Assembly (NCBI GenBank): GCA_025642065.1
Contig: JAODUP010000563.1
Span: 310,001 to 374,000 of the forward strand
DNA: 64,000 nucleotides
Direction: 5' to 3'
Origin: Paralvinella palmiformis
Lineage: Eukaryota; Annelida; Polychaeta; Terebellida; Alvinellidae
In this document: positions 25,551 through 36,566 of the stretch, in pieces
Layout of the letters: each line of letters opens with the position of its first letter
Numbering within the stretch: position 1 is the stretch's first letter
Notes under the pieces: generated by a model
What the model saw: the letters and a program-made list of their open reading frames with translations, nothing else
What the model was told of the DNA's origin: nothing
Database searches by the model: none
Made by a program: the position numbers and the translations under genes

Positions 25551-26219
25551 ATGTAAAACGTGATAGATAATAAAGATAATAAAGTGGTACAAAAATAGTT
25601 CAGCACAAATTAACGCTGCTTCTTAAAAACCCACAACCTCATATGACTTTCGTTCGAATTACCCAACCAATTATTCGTTTATCGAAAACTGAATGATTGG
25701 GTCAGGACATATATTTAACTGATATCGGGTACGACGGGTTTTCTAACTCCTCCACGCCCGATGTATAACAAGTACTAAGCGATTACTAAGTAAATCGATG
25801 ACCAAACACTGACAATCTAAACTAATATTACTTATACAGAGATTTCCAGTTTGAGTTCGGACCGAGTCAAAGTCGCCATAGCAAAAAACAAAAAACCCAA
25901 CCAAACAGTCAAGCTTGTGAGATTATTCTGTGAACAGATAATTGTTTCTTCTGTAATGATCTGTCAGTGCGCGCATGCACTTCCCGATACGACGTCACGC
26001 GTCTAACTAATGGATGAAACATCCATCAGACATGGTTTTTACTGGGGTTCGATCCAACATATTATTGAAGTGTGGACCACTGTTTCTGTATTGGAGACGT
26101 CAGCTAGGTCTATTCAAAACGATTGTCTGTGTTCAGTGAACACAAAAAAGGATCCACAACTGGAATTATTATAATGGTGTCGAAAAGGAAGCTAAACCGA
26201 ATTTCGTTCCGTTTCAGAC

Positions 26220-26310
26220 TTCATAACAACAAAAACAATAATATTGCAGACTTAATAAAGTGCCTTTACTATCAGGAGCCAGCGATATACAATAATATTC
26301 AATGATATCC
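26220..26310 (-). repeat. Retroelement 3' tail, minus strand
   Basis: AACAATAATATTGCAGACTT then AATAAAGTGCCTTTACTATC and AGGAGCC. The same string, diverged, occurs at 28,455 and 38,335, so three copies of one 3' end are present. Confidence 0.5.
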
Positions 26311-26394
26311 TGAATATATAGTACATCCAAAAGCCAATTAGTAATGTTAAACGATCGTTATCATAAATTGTCGTAAATGATTTGATAATTCGGA

Positions 26395-26865
26395 CACCAT
26401 AGAACTATGGATTTCCAGCTCGGGCCTTCAGATTGTCTCCACGGCCAGGCCTGCAATGCTAACGATCTGGCACGGTCTAGTATAAACACGGAAGCAAGTT
26501 CAACGTCAGTCCTGGATCAAGAGCCATACCGAGCGACAAAGGCACGCCGACAGTAACTAATCGAACACAAGAGATATGTCTAATTGGCCTTCTGTGTCGC
26601 CCCTTTGCTAGCCAAAATACACGGATAGCTGGGTTTGGCAAGGATTATCCCAGTCTGCCTTGGCCTCTGCCTACATCCAGCAGTTAATCACATGGTGACC
26701 AACGCCACTAATCACAGACTGTGGGTCAAGGTCTTTTGTCCTGCGCACTTCTTTGCTCATTGGTCTTTTGCCTCTGTGGTCGTTTGCCAATCCAGCAATT
26801 AGTATGGTCCCATCAAAGAAATACCAAGCTATCGTTCGTCTTATAGATTCTGTCTGTCGCCTGGG
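26395..26865. promoter_or_regulatory. GC-richer island in AT-rich DNA, enhancer candidate
   Basis: About 470 bp of balanced composition with no open frame. It has a GGTCAAGGTC nuclear-receptor monomer half-site (near 26,724), AAGGATTATCCC (K50-type core, near 26,640), GTTAATCAC and CAATTAGTATG homeodomain-like words. It is flanked by AT-rich DNA with retroelement tails. Function is inferred from composition and motifs. Confidence 0.25.
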
Positions 26866-27473
26866 TTCAGTTCATGATAAATACCTCATTTGCTACTGAC
26901 CTCTAAGTCCATCTTCTTGATTATCAACTGTAGATCAGTTGGTCGTCAGGCTTAAAGACTAATTACAGTGGAACACTGGTTATATCTAGTCATTTCCAAT
27001 CTATATGTACCCAGTGTAACATTTAATACATTGTTCCAATATTTTTTACTCAGATAATACGATATTATGTAATGTAAACAGATCAAACCAGTTTACAAAA
27101 ACAGATTATCAATTTTATTGTGTCAAACCTTAGAGGCGTGCTTTTTCCGAATTGGCAAGAGAAGAGTGAGAAGCCAAGACACGGTAGATTAGATCATTAT
27201 CGCCACCTTTATAGAGATGAGCTGATCATGTGAAACATCATGCAGGAACATGCAATTCTCGGATTTGAATACCGACCTGTGGGTCTGCTGTGCAGCGTGC
27301 TATCAATTGCACTTTGAAAGTATCCTCATATAATCCTCATAGAAATGTATCAACGTCTATGATTTTGTATTAGGAGAACATTCTGTATATCCTGAGACTG
27401 ACAAACAATAATATTCCAACAACAGTAATCATTCACGGATTACTATGATGTACTCATTGATCCTGTCAATCCA

Positions 27474-27903
27474 GGTAAAAAAGTCAGAGGAAAAAAGTCA
27501 CGGAAAAAAAGAAACATGACAACGTTAGCAATATTTCTGCTGCGTCTTTCTTTAATAAAAAGGTTAACTGTCCATTTCACACCTTTTAAAAGTTATTATG
27601 TTAGCACTGTTTCTGCGTCTTTCTGTTTTGTTTGAGTACCCTACTGTGTTTAAGATATTGAACAGAACATGATTTGTTTTCCCACATACATCCAATGCCA
27701 CCACATATAAATACCGGTAGTGTTGTCAATATGTACAAGCCATGTATTGCCAGTGAATAATCGATTTAAAATATATTTCTGTTTTATTACTTGAATTGTT
27801 TATGGTACTTAAATAAATTGTAACAGACTTGACTATTTTTGTTTGATTACCTGATTTTCTTTCCTAACCAAAATTGTGATTTTTTTTCTGTGACTTTTTT
27901 ACC
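27474..27903. mobile_element. Inverted-repeat MITE, 430 bp
   Basis: The left end GGTAAAAAAGTCAGAGG (27474) and the inverted right end (GTGACTTTTTTACC, to 27903) match over about 28 bp with few differences. No transposase frame lies inside, as expected for a miniature element. The TGTGACTTT...ACC motif repeats twice more just outside the right end (about 27,905 and 27,938), so the true end may lie further right. A TTTCTGCGTCTTTC phrase is duplicated internally (about 27,535 and 27,608). No clear target duplication was seen. Confidence 0.6.
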
Positions 27904-28439
27904 CTGTGACTTTATTACCAACCACCATAAATTAATTGTGACTTTTTTTCCTGTAACGATCTCGTAATTGGTTATAACCAACTTTTATTCACAGTTAGTC
28001 ATCATCAGTGATATTTGTGCTTTATACAATTATTTTCACTTTTAAAGCTATCATTAACCCAAAACAAGTGGCTCCATATGTTGATACTGGACTGTCTGAG
28101 CCATCTGGCCTTGTTACTATGACAAGTGGCAAATATGACATACCGCCTGCCAGATAGCACGCTGAAAATATCACATACCATATACCAAGTAAACATTGGC
28201 TTTAATATATTGAAATTCATTTAAATAAAAAATTTACCCTACTATTAAAATATAAAGATAAATAATTTGAAATACAAAATCCCCCCCCTCCCAAATATAA
28301 TTACAAATATAGAATGTTTTTGTAGACATCAACAGTAAAAAAGAACCAAAAAATTTACTAGCCTATTTAGAGAGTCTACTAGTTGTATAAATTAACCAAC
28401 ATCAAATAAAGTTATAATTATGATGGAAATGAAACATAA

Positions 28440-28545
28440 CATTCATGGAAATAATAAAAATAACAATAATAATGCTGATTTAACAAAGTGCCCTTACTAA
28501 CAGTAGTCATTTAAAAGCACTATACAGTGATATATCTAAAATCCA
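28440..28545 (-). repeat. Retroelement 3' tail, minus strand
   Basis: AATAACAATAATAATGCTG then AACAAAGTGCCCTTACTAAC, AGTAGTCATTTAAAAG and CACTATACAG, a diverged copy of the 38,324 tail. Confidence 0.5.
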
Positions 28546-28916
28546 GCAATAGATGTTTTTATCTTTAAAAGAAAGATTGAACAGACTTTTTAAGAACAGA
28601 TTTACCCTTTTCTTCAACAGAAAACACAATTCTAACCTCCTCCTGCAACCAGGTCCACTACTGGAATATATACATATAATTGCCAGATTACTATAACCAA
28701 GACGAAGGCATTACAATCCCTAAAATGGACATAATGCTCTCTCACCGGCAGTAGTATGTATCCTACATAGTCAAATAAGCTTGGTTTGATCCCGTAAGAA
28801 TGTCAGGTAGGGCGATATGATTACCTTCTGATACACACCACCCACTAAAGTCTGTCATCAACATTATGCCAATTATGCACAGTAAAGATGATGCTCTAGA
28901 TACGTAACTTTGTGCT

Positions 28917-29173
28917 TTCACCTGTCACATTTATTTGGGTCCCCAGAAATTACACCTAACTAGCATTTCGCAATTGGAAACAATTGTGTGGCTTCACGTC
29001 TCAAAGTAGCTAGTCGTATCTCGCTGCAAAGATTATCCCAGCCATAATCTTCACCTGTCACATTTATTTGGATGCCTAGAAATTACTCCCCACTAGCATC
29101 TGTATGCAGCTGCCTGGCTTCACTTCACATAACTGATGGTATTGGTCCCTAAAGTTTATCCCTATTATAATCT
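28917..29173 (+). repeat. Diverged tandem duplication, two units of about 133 and 124 bp
   Basis: TTCACCTGTCACATTTATTT begins at 28917 and again at 29050. Both units continue with AGAAATTAC, CACTAGCAT or CTAACTAGCAT, GGCTTCAC and end in TATCCC...ATAATCTT. The copies differ at many sites, so the duplication is old. Each unit starts with a CACCTG E-box. No open frame is maintained. Confidence 0.8.
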
Positions 29174-29293
29174 TGGGGATATCTGACAACTCGTATACCG
29201 TCAATGGCCAAGAAATATTATTCTAATAACTTCATGAAAAAAAGATAAGGATTCTTGAAAGATTCTGAATTACCTTGCAAATTTGTTGAACTG

Positions 29294-29296
<3 letters not shown>

Positions 29297-29338
<42 letters not shown>
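29297..29338 (+). repeat. (AT)n microsatellite
   Basis: About 21 AT units. Confidence 0.97.
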
Positions 29339-29340
<2 letters not shown>

Positions 29341-29754
29341 TATGCCTTATAATTGTCCAAAAGCAAGTATCCTCAAAAGAGTATTCAAATACATTTAAAT
29401 TGCGACAAAAGTGTACTTGATTCAATGCCTGATAGAAGCCAGTTACATATCGAAAATAGCATTTCTGATATTGCCATTGGGTTGACTCATGTCATATCAT
29501 TAATACCAGTATTGATCAGAATTTATTTTGATTTATGCTTATATTATTCATTTATGTTGGGTATTAATTTCATTCTCTTTTAAATTAGCCATATGATTGA
29601 TCAATTCTTGGCTATAGTGTACAGCACAAAATTTAGTTTTACATTGATTATAGTGGATTTTGTTATGCTTAGATAATCCTATTCACCTCATTCTATTAAC
29701 CACTTTTCTCTTATAGCTGACCCTTGAATCTCTTCTGTATGTGTTTAATCATAA

Positions 29755-29769
29755 AACACACACACACAT

Positions 29770-29823
<54 letters not shown>

Positions 29824-29922
29824 AATTTATCATTTATTATATTTTGCCAAATGCATATATAATTATATATGCCTTCTGAATAAAAAATATAACACCTGTG
29901 CCAAGGTCTTAATTTTCTTTAT

Positions 29923-29976
<54 letters not shown>
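29755..29976 (+). repeat. (CA)n(TA)n and (CA)n microsatellites next to the exon
   Basis: CA/TA compound repeat at about 29,755-29,819 and a 53-bp CA repeat at 29924-29976. The second lies only 22 bp from the end of the minus-strand exon, inside the start of its downstream intron (GT repeat on the transcript strand). Confidence 0.97.
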
Positions 29977-29978
<2 letters not shown>

Positions 29979-29998
29979 AGAGACCACAGTTTACTTAC

Positions 29999-30128
29999 CC
30001 CCACCAGGTCCTATAGATGGTGTTAGTATCAGTGGTTGTTTTACGCCTCCTTTAGGTGGTGTGCCGACAGGATCAGTACTAACACTGACCATGGTTGGTG
30101 GGTCTGCTGAGATCTCATTACGTACAGG
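29999..30128 (-). CDS. Internal coding exon, unidentified Ser/Thr/Pro-rich protein
   Basis: This is the only stretch I accept as a host coding exon. On the minus strand an acceptor TTATGTTTCCAG ends at 30129 and a strong donor G|GTAAGT begins at 29998, enclosing 130 bp. Only one of three frames is open over the whole exon; it begins in phase 0 and ends with one extra base (phase 1). The 43 encoded residues include RNEISADPPTMVSVS, then DPVGTPPKGGVKQPL, then ILTPSIGPGGG. The segment is rich in Ser, Thr, Pro and Gly and looks like a disordered linker of a regulatory protein. I do not recognise the family. Neighbouring exons were not found, so the introns must be long: the motif-dense DNA at 1-24 kb could be its downstream intron. 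Being non-repetitive and precisely splice-bounded argues against a transposon origin. Confidence 0.7.
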
Positions 30129-30194
30129 CTGGAAACATAATAAATATAATAATGGTTAGGTACGAAATATAATTTGTGGAGTGACAGACAGAAA

Positions 30195-30197
<3 letters not shown>

Positions 30198-30241
<44 letters not shown>
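30198..30241 (+). repeat. (AT)n microsatellite in the upstream intron
   Basis: About 22 AT units, 70 bp upstream (transcript sense) of the exon acceptor. The 85-87-codon minus frames through it are out of frame with the exon. Confidence 0.97.
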
Positions 30242-30244
<3 letters not shown>

Positions 30245-30245
<1 letters not shown>

Positions 30246-31590
30246 TTATATATGTGGAGGGAGAGAGAGAAATACACGCTGTGACAAAGTACAAACAATA
30301 ACCCAGCTGACAGTTATACTGTGAACCACTGTCCAGTGTTTTCTGTTGCCCAGATAATAGTATTATATTTTTATGTTTCATATAATTATCATATTATCAC
30401 AAAACAAAACTTTATGATACAATAATTTATTTGTATATAACATAAATATGCATACATTCACTTTCATATCCTAGTCGATTAATACATTGACAATACATTC
30501 ATTCATGTGTTCTTAATGCAGGTTCTTGTGAATATAGCGAGTATAATGTTGTGTAAATCCTGGAAAGTTGACGTTCAGCATCACGGATAAAGATAAAGAT
30601 GTACACAAGGATCATGTCCATGATGACACCATCATGCGACGAAGATCTCGAAAAAACAAGAATGATCAAACTCCACAAGTCAATTAAAGACACCACATAT
30701 CAACTTCTCAGGTGGATTTCAATTTGACTTTGCTGCTAATGATCGAGAATTTGGCAGTTTTATGGCGTTTCTATAGCTCTCAACATGAAACTTGTATGAA
30801 TCCAATATTAAGGCCTTATAATTACAAATATACAAAACAGGTCCGTAATAACCATAACTCTTAAATTTTTTCATATAAAGTGAAAATTTATCTAAGAGCA
30901 TCCCTTGTGCATACAACAAACACTTGTAGCTAATTTCTTGACCTACTGTTATTATGTGAAGGTGAATGCTGACGATGACTTCTGCAAAACAACTGATGGG
31001 TATATTTTAGGTCAGAAAACCTTTTTGCCATATAGCTGAGCAGCCACTCCCCCAGCCAGGAAAACATTCCACAAAACGTAACCGGGGGGGGGGGGTTGCA
31101 ACACAGTAGTTTAACCACTGCTCTCTCAGAGGACCCTCAGTCAGTTATGATGTCAACAGGCAGAATTCTCCTGCATGGATTTAGCCTTCAAGGGCGTGTC
31201 CAGGCAATGTATTACTGTACAAGAGTACGTGTTCTCTATTTTAAATACCGTTTCACTTTTACCAATTAAATTTAAACAAATAAACTATATTATTCACTAA
31301 TCATCTCAGTATCAATATTCATAAAGTCTAGGGCATAAAATTAATTCTGATAATTAATATACAGTACATATGCTGGATTTCAAACAGTTCAGAGATAAAA
31401 CAGTTGCCAGTTCCACATTGATATAAATAAAACATATATGTTTACCACGTATAAAAAACATATAATTTTGCTTGACTACCAATGAAAGAAATATCAGGGA
31501 GAGATGTGGTCCTCTGGGGGAATAAAGTCCTACAAGGAATATTGTCCTTATACCCTATATTGTACTGCCATTACGAATAAAGAAATAATT
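30245..31590. other. AT-rich DNA, no confident gene
   Basis: Minus frames of about 60 codons at 30,499-30,696, 30,719-30,919 and 30,930-31,118 show no family motif. A 12-bp G run at 31,084-31,095 with AGCAGTGGTTAAAC on the minus strand next to it suggests a decayed SINE of the 25.0/38.5 kb type. Confidence 0.4.
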
Positions 31591-31594
31591 CCAG

Positions 31595-31690
31595 TAGTAC
31601 AGTGATTAGAGCAAACTGTACTGCAAACGTCCAAGTTGTCAGTTAGAATACGACTCATACCTATGTTTATCAGCTGTATCCCTAAGGAGC
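31595..31690 (+). repeat. tRNA-derived SINE head, plus strand
   Basis: TACAGTGATTAGAGCA (A-box region, near 31,598) is followed by TAGAATACGACTCATACC and ATGTTTATCAG. The copy at 38,480 has the same layout (GCAGTGGTTAGAGCACC ... GTCGAATCCGGCTCATATCC), so this is a diverged relative. Confidence 0.5.
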
Positions 31691-32509
31691 CCCACCGTGG
31701 CCATATGTTCCAGGTGTGACAAGCGCTGGAGACTAAGATAACTCAAATAGACTCAACTCAAGCCATAACACAACTGAGCCTAAGGGTTTCAGATAATGTG
31801 CTGTAGACTTGTACTGGGTTATGGCCGAGTTAGCCAGCGAGCTTGTTTTGTGGATTTGAATCAAGAATCTCATGACTTTTAGTTCAGCATTCTATCATTG
31901 AGCCACCACACATCCACTTCATAGTAATCACGGATACCAGACTGTGACTGGCTGACTGGTAACCCACAATTAAAAACATTAAACACTCTTTGAACAACGA
32001 CCTGACAGCATCCTCATCGGAATCAGCTAGAAAACTGGTCCCCTTCTGCTAGATACTAATATGCAAATACTATTACACTTATTTTACAGATTGGACGTAG
32101 CCAACATAAGTTATTTTATCCCATTTTACAAACAAATGGAAGCTTCACAACCACACCCTTCACTATAAACCAGACCAGCAAGTCACCTGCCACCCATGGT
32201 ATATACTAACATCCAATCTGCTGAAATTCACCGTATGAAATTCACCCACTTAAAATGCAATCATCTGTGTGGTTTATTTAACCTGAAATTCTGGCCTTCT
32301 GCATGAATACACTTTCTATCAAACTCCATGGGTTCCCAGTTATGATGCGTTCAATCCGGGTTGAATTAGCCTGTAACCACTCACCATATTGCGCATGCTC
32401 ATTTCTTTATCATCATTTGTGGATGTGCCATTTTTCAAATAGAAAAGTCACCAGCAACGGGGACACTAAGTATGCAAATCGAAATATATAGTACCTACAT
32501 ATACACTAA

Positions 32510-32670
32510 TACATCATCACTGCCACCCACCCTCCGTCCCCGCTGACTGCATGAGACCAGCTTAAACGCTCTCATCCCTCCTATTGGGTATTCACGATAT
32601 AATTTGCATGCTTCCGAGCCATCTAGTGCGTTAGGTAAATCCACATAGCGAGGGATTAGCCGCCGAGTTG
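32510..32670. promoter_or_regulatory. GC-rich island with octamer and GGGATTAGCC words
   Basis: The island stands out from AT-rich DNA and contains TATAATTTGCATGC (POU octamer-like, near 32,600) and GAGGGATTAGCCGCCG (near 32,650). The second word nearly repeats the 14-bp unit at 12.18 kb. No open frame spans it. I infer a conserved regulatory element. Confidence 0.35.
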
Positions 32671-33136
32671 GTTCCAGGTCAAGATATATACTGAAGATTA
32701 GGGAGAGTTAGAACATGAGGGTTAGCTGCATTATCTCTTGATTATCTATCATTTTGGCAAGATTTACAGCTGAATATGAGAGCGAGGCCTGAAAAATATT
32801 TTGAATAAATCGGTGAATATATACAGCCATGAGGTCAATTCTGCCATAAATGACAAAAACTACCAAATTGTTTCTCTTTGTTATAATACTAAACATAATC
32901 TGATTGTGGACATATCGCATAGAACAGTATCACTGAATCAGTGTCACTGTAACTTGGTATAGGAGATACAATGTGTGCGTGTGTGCGCGTGTGTTTTGTG
33001 TTGGATAAGGCAATTGCACAGAGAATCATGAACTGTGAATACAATCTTTGGATGAATGATTCATCAGGGTCTAAATCCTAACTTTATTCCTTGAAAGATG
33101 TATTGACTCAATAGTCCTGATACCAAATACCAATTG

Positions 33137-33181
33137 ACAGACAGACAGACGGACGGACGGATGGACGGACGGACGGGCAGA
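33137..33181 (+). repeat. (GACA)n(GACG)n tetranucleotide repeat
   Basis: GACA units change to GACG and GATG units in one continuous array of about eleven units. Confidence 0.9.
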
Positions 33182-33734
33182 CTGTATACTTGTTCACACA
33201 AACACACATGTTCCTCAGAAAACGTTGATATGTATGTTGAAAATACAAAATACTATGTCTCACAGAAATGATCCCATCAATTCTATAACATGATCAATCA
33301 ACAAAGAACAAGATTTACAGATGTTCTTAAATACAGAAAGAGAAAACTTTAAATAAGACAGAAATTTTACATAAACCCTCTCACTTCTAGTTGTTGCCAA
33401 TTAAAACAGACAATTGAATGCTATCTGTATAAGTGTCGTAATACCAGGAAGACTGCTCGTCACATGAAGTTTCTAAAATAGAAATAACTGACTGTTATAA
33501 TGAATGGGTTAGGTGTGGTCAAACGCGTCATCCTGTGAGGGGGTGTAGTTGCACGCAAATGTTTGTTAGTTGTGTGCAAGCATGCATGCATTTTCACATA
33601 CATGTGTGCGTGCGTGCGCGCGTGTGTGTGTTCAATGATGCATGCTTACACACGCCTACGTACTACATACACGCAAACACGTAGAGTTACTGACCAATGT
33701 TTGAGAACTCTTACGCCTAGCTAATCCTACAGCC

Positions 33735-33830
33735 GGCTGACATCATAGCGTATCAGTGTAAGACTTACGTCATAAGGTTATAAATAGAAAGGGACACTAT
33801 TTGTTTGCTGTTCAGTAAACATCTCGTCGT
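33735..33830 (+). promoter_or_regulatory. TATA + initiator core promoter with two CRE-like sites
   Basis: In order on the plus strand: TGACATCA (33738-33745), TTACGTCA (33765-33772), TATAAATA (33779-33786) and TCAGTAA (33812-33818). The last matches the animal initiator TCAGT, with the A at 33814, 35 bp from the first T of the TATA box. CRE-like sites bind CREB/ATF-family factors. The arrangement is a textbook inducible promoter. What it drives is unknown: the only short frame downstream starts at ATG 33839 and stops after 19 codons. An LTR promoter is an alternative, since the block ends in ...TATAACA at 33900, but no matching LTR start or 5-bp duplication was found. Confidence 0.5.
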
Positions 33831-34362
33831 CTTGTTCTATGGCTGACAGACAAACAACGCCTAGCCGACACGGTTCGGGTGATTTCAGCTTCCTATAACA
33901 GCTAAGCAGTCAGAATTCTTGAATTCAAAACATCACCAACATCATCATGTTCACCACTGCCAAATCTCAGAATAAATTCTGATTTAGTATATTTCACATT
34001 GTTTAACTTCTTAATCCTTAGCAACCATCAAGTTTTAAGTCATTACAAACTCCCCTCCACACACACGCACGCACTACTCTACTAGGCAATCTAGAGTTAA
34101 CCAAACCACAGACAACATCAGGCCATTCTGTGCCACAAAGTAGTACATAAGTCACATTTAAAGCCCCGTGGGTCACCGAGCCAAACTTAAGGTGCCGCCC
34201 TGGGCCAGTGACCCAGCCGTTCCCGTTGTCTTCTTTAGTTAAGTGTCCTCTTGGTGTAAAACCCCCAAAGAGGGGACTGCAATGGGGGAAACCGTATGAG
34301 CGTGTATGTATGTGTACATACACATGTCCATAGACATGCTCACATCAGACATGGACAGTTAA

Positions 34363-34406
<44 letters not shown>

Positions 34407-34744
34407 ATGATTCTCTGTGAAATTGCCTTATCTAACACAAAACACACACACGCACACACATCTTTGAATGAACTAAATTAAATCAGGTCTGTGAGCCCCC
34501 AAAGCGGATATTTATTATCACAGTTCTCTTTGTCATACTTGAAACACTTGTTAATTATAAAGAGACACATATAATAAATATCTTCAAATCTTCATACTGG
34601 TGAAATGGATATAAGAAGACCAAGAAGTACAGTTTGACAATCGTCAACAACTAAGATACTAAGATTATTTCTTAATCATACATTGTTCCATTCATTCAAT
34701 ATTCAGTAGCATCACAAACTCACTATCTTTACATCTTCACACAC

Positions 34745-34774
<30 letters not shown>
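34363..34774 (+). repeat. Two (CA)n microsatellites
   Basis: AC at 34363-34401 and CA at about 34,744-34,774. Confidence 0.95.
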
Positions 34775-34778
<4 letters not shown>

Positions 34779-35689
34779 TGATTTAGGTCAGGTATAATAA
34801 ATGCGTGTGTACGGTGTTTCTGCGATATTTTAAAATGCCACAGAATTGTGACCAAGTGACCGCTACCTGAATAGAAAATATAAGTACTAATATTTATAAT
34901 TCTATTACCTCTGATGAACAGAACAATAGAAAAAAATTAACCAAATTAACCAACTAGTTTAGGATTTAAAAACTTTTTCAAATACATGTCACCGTATAGG
35001 TCCGTTTTTGTTTGTGTATCATTCAAAGTTTAAGTTATTAATCAGAACCTAGTAAGGATTTATAAATAATAATAATAATAATAACAATAATAGCAAAACC
35101 TATATCTATATAGCCTTACATGCATTGCTATCTCAATTACAGAATAGAATATGAAAAACTTTACATATTAATACAGCTCCTGAGACCAGTATTAGAATTA
35201 GGCACTCTATAAGGCCATCATTATGTATCTAAGGTAGGCAGGTTAAAGCTACACTCAAATGACGCCACACTAAAACTTACTAAGCCAAACATTATACTGA
35301 GAATATGGCAAGTTTCAATGGAACTCCAGGCTAATACTTAAGTCTACAACTGGTCTAGACTAAGAGTAAAGGCTTAAAGGTGTGTCTGTAGATCTACTAG
35401 ATACCGCTCTTTCTCCTTGTCTCTGTCTCTCACTGTAAGTCTGTATGCGCCCGTTCACTCGCTCACACACACGCTCGCTCACACGCACGCACACATGCAC
35501 ACACACACCTTTATCTTTACTAATCAGTACTTTCTAATACACAGAGATGTTTATCGGCATAATAAATCATCATGCTCCGTGGCTTGGAGTGAGGGGGGAG
35601 GCCTCTTTGGTGGATGTCAGAGATGCACTTCTAAGAGTTTTATTTAAGTTGGATTCAGAATGGGTGTCTCATCGGTTTTACTGGCTTTG

Positions 35690-35695
<6 letters not shown>

Positions 35696-35731
<36 letters not shown>
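35696..35731 (+). repeat. (AT)n microsatellite
   Basis: About 18 AT units. The plus frame ending here is repeat read-through. Confidence 0.96.
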
Positions 35732-35734
<3 letters not shown>

Positions 35735-36312
35735 TAGTTAGCCAGTGAAGCATGTCACCTGTTGTGTGTGGGATTTAGTCAAGTCCTAGACATGTAAATG
35801 CCATCAGCTATAAGGTATGTTAAACATCAGTGACTCAGGTAGACTGGTGATAATAATATGGTCACACCGTTCCATCATACCATCTTCATATAACAACAAC
35901 AACAACAACGATGATGACAACAACAATATTAATTTTAAATACAAATTTAATAAAGCTCATTAATATTAACAAGACCCGGTAACAACTTTGTTTGAGGTGT
36001 TGAAGGTTAGATATTAGTGACCAGGAAAAGCTACCTTTAACAAATTAATTTTGTCCTAAATAAAACCCTCAAATTACCATCAACTAATACACTTCAGATA
36101 TTCACCAGCAACCTGTTCCAGAAACTAAGGCCTTACTTCACTAAAATATGCCTTAATCATAACACGATCACATTATGTCACATGACATTGTATCACCGTA
36201 ACACTTTCACATCATCACATCTTCACAACATAATCCCATAATTTAACACTATGTTATCTTTATAAAAACATTGTTGTAAGGAATGGTCATTGAGAGCCAC
36301 AGTTGAGATGAG

Positions 36313-36375
36313 TTATGACTATAGTGAGCTGTGGCTGCAGTGAGCCATGGGTATAGTGAGGTCTGACTGTAGTGA
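36313..36375 (+). repeat. Short minisatellite, 15-17 bp unit
   Basis: GACTATAGTGAGCTGTG, GCTGCAGTGAGCCATG, GGTATAGTGAGGTCT and GACTGTAGTGAGCTT follow one another, sharing core (A/C/G)TAGTGAG. Confidence 0.75.
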
Positions 36376-36529
36376 GCTTAGAAACGTCAGTAACACAAAA
36401 GAAAGTTATAAATTACCTTTACTGTAATAGGTAATAAGCTTTAAGAGGGAAAAACCATTTTCTGTAAATATGTTAATTATATTTCTGACAAGGGGTGTCA
36501 GCATTATTAAGGTATTAAATACAAAATAG

Positions 36530-36566
<37 letters not shown>

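Noticed and set aside
33538..33900. Solo LTR
   Set aside because: The right end (TATAACA) fits, but no matching TG start with a 5-bp duplication or primer-binding site was found, so I kept the promoter description only.
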